From: Triops longicaudatus
Taxonomy: Eukaryota; Arthropoda; Branchiopoda; Notostraca; Triopsidae
Direction of reading: 5' to 3'
Length of the DNA: 64,000 nucleotides
NCBI GenBank assembly: GCA_022885665.1
Contig: JAGQDJ010000023.1
Coordinates: forward strand, 930,001-994,000
Shown here: piece after piece, positions 62,129-64,000 of the stretch
Position numbering within the stretch: position 1 is the first letter of the stretch
How the letters are laid out: every line of letters begins with the position of its first letter
Translations under genes and position numbers: made by a program
The notes under the pieces: model-generated
Told to the model about the DNA's origin: nothing
Database searches by the model: none
What the model saw: the letters and a program-made list of their open reading frames with translations, nothing else

Positions 62129-63303
62129 GATGAAGTAGTTTCCACAGCCTTTCTTAACCTTTTTATTCTATTTTTTCTCGCTTTCTCTTCAACGCTTTCA
62201 ACGATTTATATGCTGTGTATGTTATGGTCGTCGTTAGGAACTTGATAATTTCCCCAGAGACAGGAAAACTAGTCAGGCCGAGAGCATGACAACAAGATTG
62301 AAATGCATGTGCCAATCCTAAATAGGCCAAGGTACTCGAGCTAACTTCATTCTTGTGCTTCCTGTGTCGGAACGACGTTGTAGATTAGGTTTTTGCTTGT
62401 GGAGAGACGCGGGTCGGGAAGCAACAAAGTTTTAGGGTCTGGTTTAAGTACTGGCTGTGTAGTTGATTTATAGTACGAAGCCGATACTGGCAGATCTGGC
62501 AGGTATGAGGTATTGATACGATTTTCCTACTCCCAACCGAGGTTGTCTCTCGACACGGCAGAGAATGGCTCGAGTCTTGTGGTACCGATTTCTTTAATCT
62601 TGTCACGTGGCCAGCTTCATAAGGAGGTCCATTTTTCTCCTTCAGGAAGTAAAGCTGTACTTTTTGTCTCCGTCTCTCTCTCTCGGCATTTGCCAATAGG
62701 ATTATAACGATGTTCAGGTCTCCGAGAACGCTTTTTCCAGTTTCATAGACTGAAAGTTATCTGATGTTGATGGCAAGCAGCTACAACTTCTGGGTTCCTT
62801 CCGTTCTTGCACCGGAGGTCAAAACCGGGATACCGTGCGATTAAGATCAAGTAATTCGTCAAAACAGACGATTGAAAAGGTCGTTGATCAATACAACTTC
62901 CCCTTGAAAATGCCTCACAAGAGGAAAAAGGTAGAGCCACCAGCGAAAGAAAATGAATGAGAACTTCCAACGAGAGAGCAGGAACCACCAATGCTTTCAC
63001 CGAACGCAACAGAATGCCACCGCAGCAATCTCACACTGGAAAGCACCACTAAGAATCAAGATATTCCTATTTAGTCTTGACGAAGCAAAAACTTTCCTTC
63101 TGGGGCTCCCGAAGAAATCGATATACGCGCCCTGAGGTGGGAAAATTTTTCTTTTGCCACTAGTGTGCTGCTACCTTAATATGTATCGCACATAATAGGA
63201 TTACGGTTCCTATGGTTTCTTTTTCGCAAGCTAGTGTCTTTTTCCGTGTCTCCTTGTCTGAAAAGGAAAAGCGCCCAGAAACAAGTGCGCATCACTAAAT
63301 ATT
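62129..63303. other. Region between the two microprotein ORFs
   Basis: No supported gene. A minus-strand frame of about 120 codons ending at 62385 lacks an early ATG and has no recognisable domain. Confidence 0.45.
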
Positions 63304-63453
63304 TTACACTTGTTGAACCATCTCGACGCTGGAAGAATCTTTACGAGGTGATAGGGCTGGGTTAGGTCGTCGCAGCACTGCACCACAAAAGAGTGCCACT
63401 AGCAGTAATAACAGCAAGAAAATATGGTCGAAGATGATCAGCATAGTAGGCAT
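63304..63453 (-). CDS. Putative single-pass membrane microprotein B
   Basis: A 49-residue ORF from ATG at 63453 to TAA at 63304. The N-terminus MPTMLIIFDH is followed by a strongly hydrophobic helix, IFLLLLLLVALFCGAVL, then RRPNPALSP and a Ser-rich acidic tail ending VEMVQQV. Arg-Arg directly after the helix suggests a cytosolic C-terminus. It aligns by eye with microprotein A (FD-I--L--L-A---C in the helix, then a Pro-rich patch and DS). No AATAAA lies close behind the stop. Too short for confidence from sequence alone. Confidence 0.3.
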   Translation of the reverse strand: MPTMLIIFDHIFLLLLLLVALFCGAVLRRPNPALSPRKDSSSVEMVQQV

Positions 63454-64000
63454 GGTGGACCAAGGACAAAGTTCGCGCTTAAATACCAGTGAGGTTATAA
63501 CGCATTGTGAACAAGAAACTCACGTGTAGTAGCACTCGGCATGAGCCTGGGGAATGCTGACAAAAACTTGGCGATCCCGAGAGCAGGTTGCTCGCCGAAT
63601 GACGCCGCGGGCGTATTACTGTGAAGAAGCGCAGCGGCAGTGGTTTACATGTTCTTCCTCCCGGTCCGCGTGAGAAAGAAGCGAGCCACTCGCGCAACTT
63701 CTCTCTTCTCGCAACATCCTCAGCGTCATCCCCCTTTTAAAAAACAGCTTTTTGTCTCGTTTCAAGGTCTTCAAGTAACGTTTAACCATGAAAAAGAAAC
63801 GGAGTTTACTGGTGGGATAAAACAGACAGCTGGTCACGGACTCGGATCTCCGCTGTTGTCGCGTTTAGATCTTTCACAATAGAAGCGATTGCTGGAGTTC
63901 CGTCGTTTAAGCTATCGAAGGAGCAAGGAAATGAAGCAGTAAGCCTTTTCGACGTACCATTTACTCGTACGTTTCAAGGAAGAGGGAAACGCCCCTTATC
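63454..64000. other. Right edge, no supported gene
   Basis: GC-richer than the preceding kilobase, with no recognised coding or RNA gene on either strand; possibly promoter or 5' UTR sequence for microprotein B. Confidence 0.4.

Noticed and set aside
62385..62751. Minus-strand frame with VYETGKSVLGDL and ANAERERRRQK segments
   Set aside because: No early ATG, only moderate splice signals and no recognised family; length is within the range of chance ORFs.

Overview
This window is eukaryotic and almost certainly from an arthropod. The genes are split by many very short GT-AG introns, often 49 to 65 bases. One gene encodes a cuticle protein with a Rebers-Riddiford chitin-binding domain, and the CaMKII exons match the arthropod form as I remember it. 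I cannot name the class or species. Exon junctions were assigned by eye from splice signals, phase continuity and family knowledge; no alignment or database search was run. Layout: 1-9707 (+) is the 3' three quarters of a CaMKII gene, with its first exons outside the window. 9708-13570 holds no gene I can support. 13571-14248 (-) is DNAJC12, a J-domain co-chaperone. 15052-17187 (+) is cystathionine beta-synthase (CBS). 17927-20294 (-) is CCDC6, a coiled-coil protein. 21413-24592 (-) is the bifunctional PAPS synthase (PAPSS). 27021-27512 (-) is a small intronless bHLH factor of the neurogenin/NeuroD type. 30208-38390 (+) is a 23-exon long cadherin of about 1846 residues. 38752-61004 (-) is a PTPN13/FRMPD2-like scaffold locus (KIND, FERM and four PDZ domains) that ends after its last PDZ with no phosphatase domain. 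A cuticle protein gene (52939-53784, -) sits inside one of that locus's introns. 61871-63453 (-) holds two possible single-pass membrane microproteins. How the genes work together: there is no operon logic here. CBS (transsulfuration) and PAPSS (sulfate activation) are close neighbours in sulfur metabolism, separated only by CCDC6. The cadherin and the KIND-FERM-PDZ scaffold are both plausible cell-cortex or junction proteins and are convergent, with polyadenylation signals that suggest overlapping 3' ends. Main points of interest: (1) a tandem pair of equal-length, equal-phase CaMKII exons (1695-1778 and 2333-2416) that each encode the end of the kinase activation segment, which looks like mutually exclusive splicing inside the catalytic core; (2) a PTPN13-like architecture without a phosphatase, in which a stop codon overlaps a usable splice donor, so one site could switch between a short KIND-FERM-PDZ1 protein and a long multi-PDZ protein; (3) a nested TATA-driven cuticle gene; (4) two related-looking membrane microproteins; (5) an atypical basic region in the bHLH protein.
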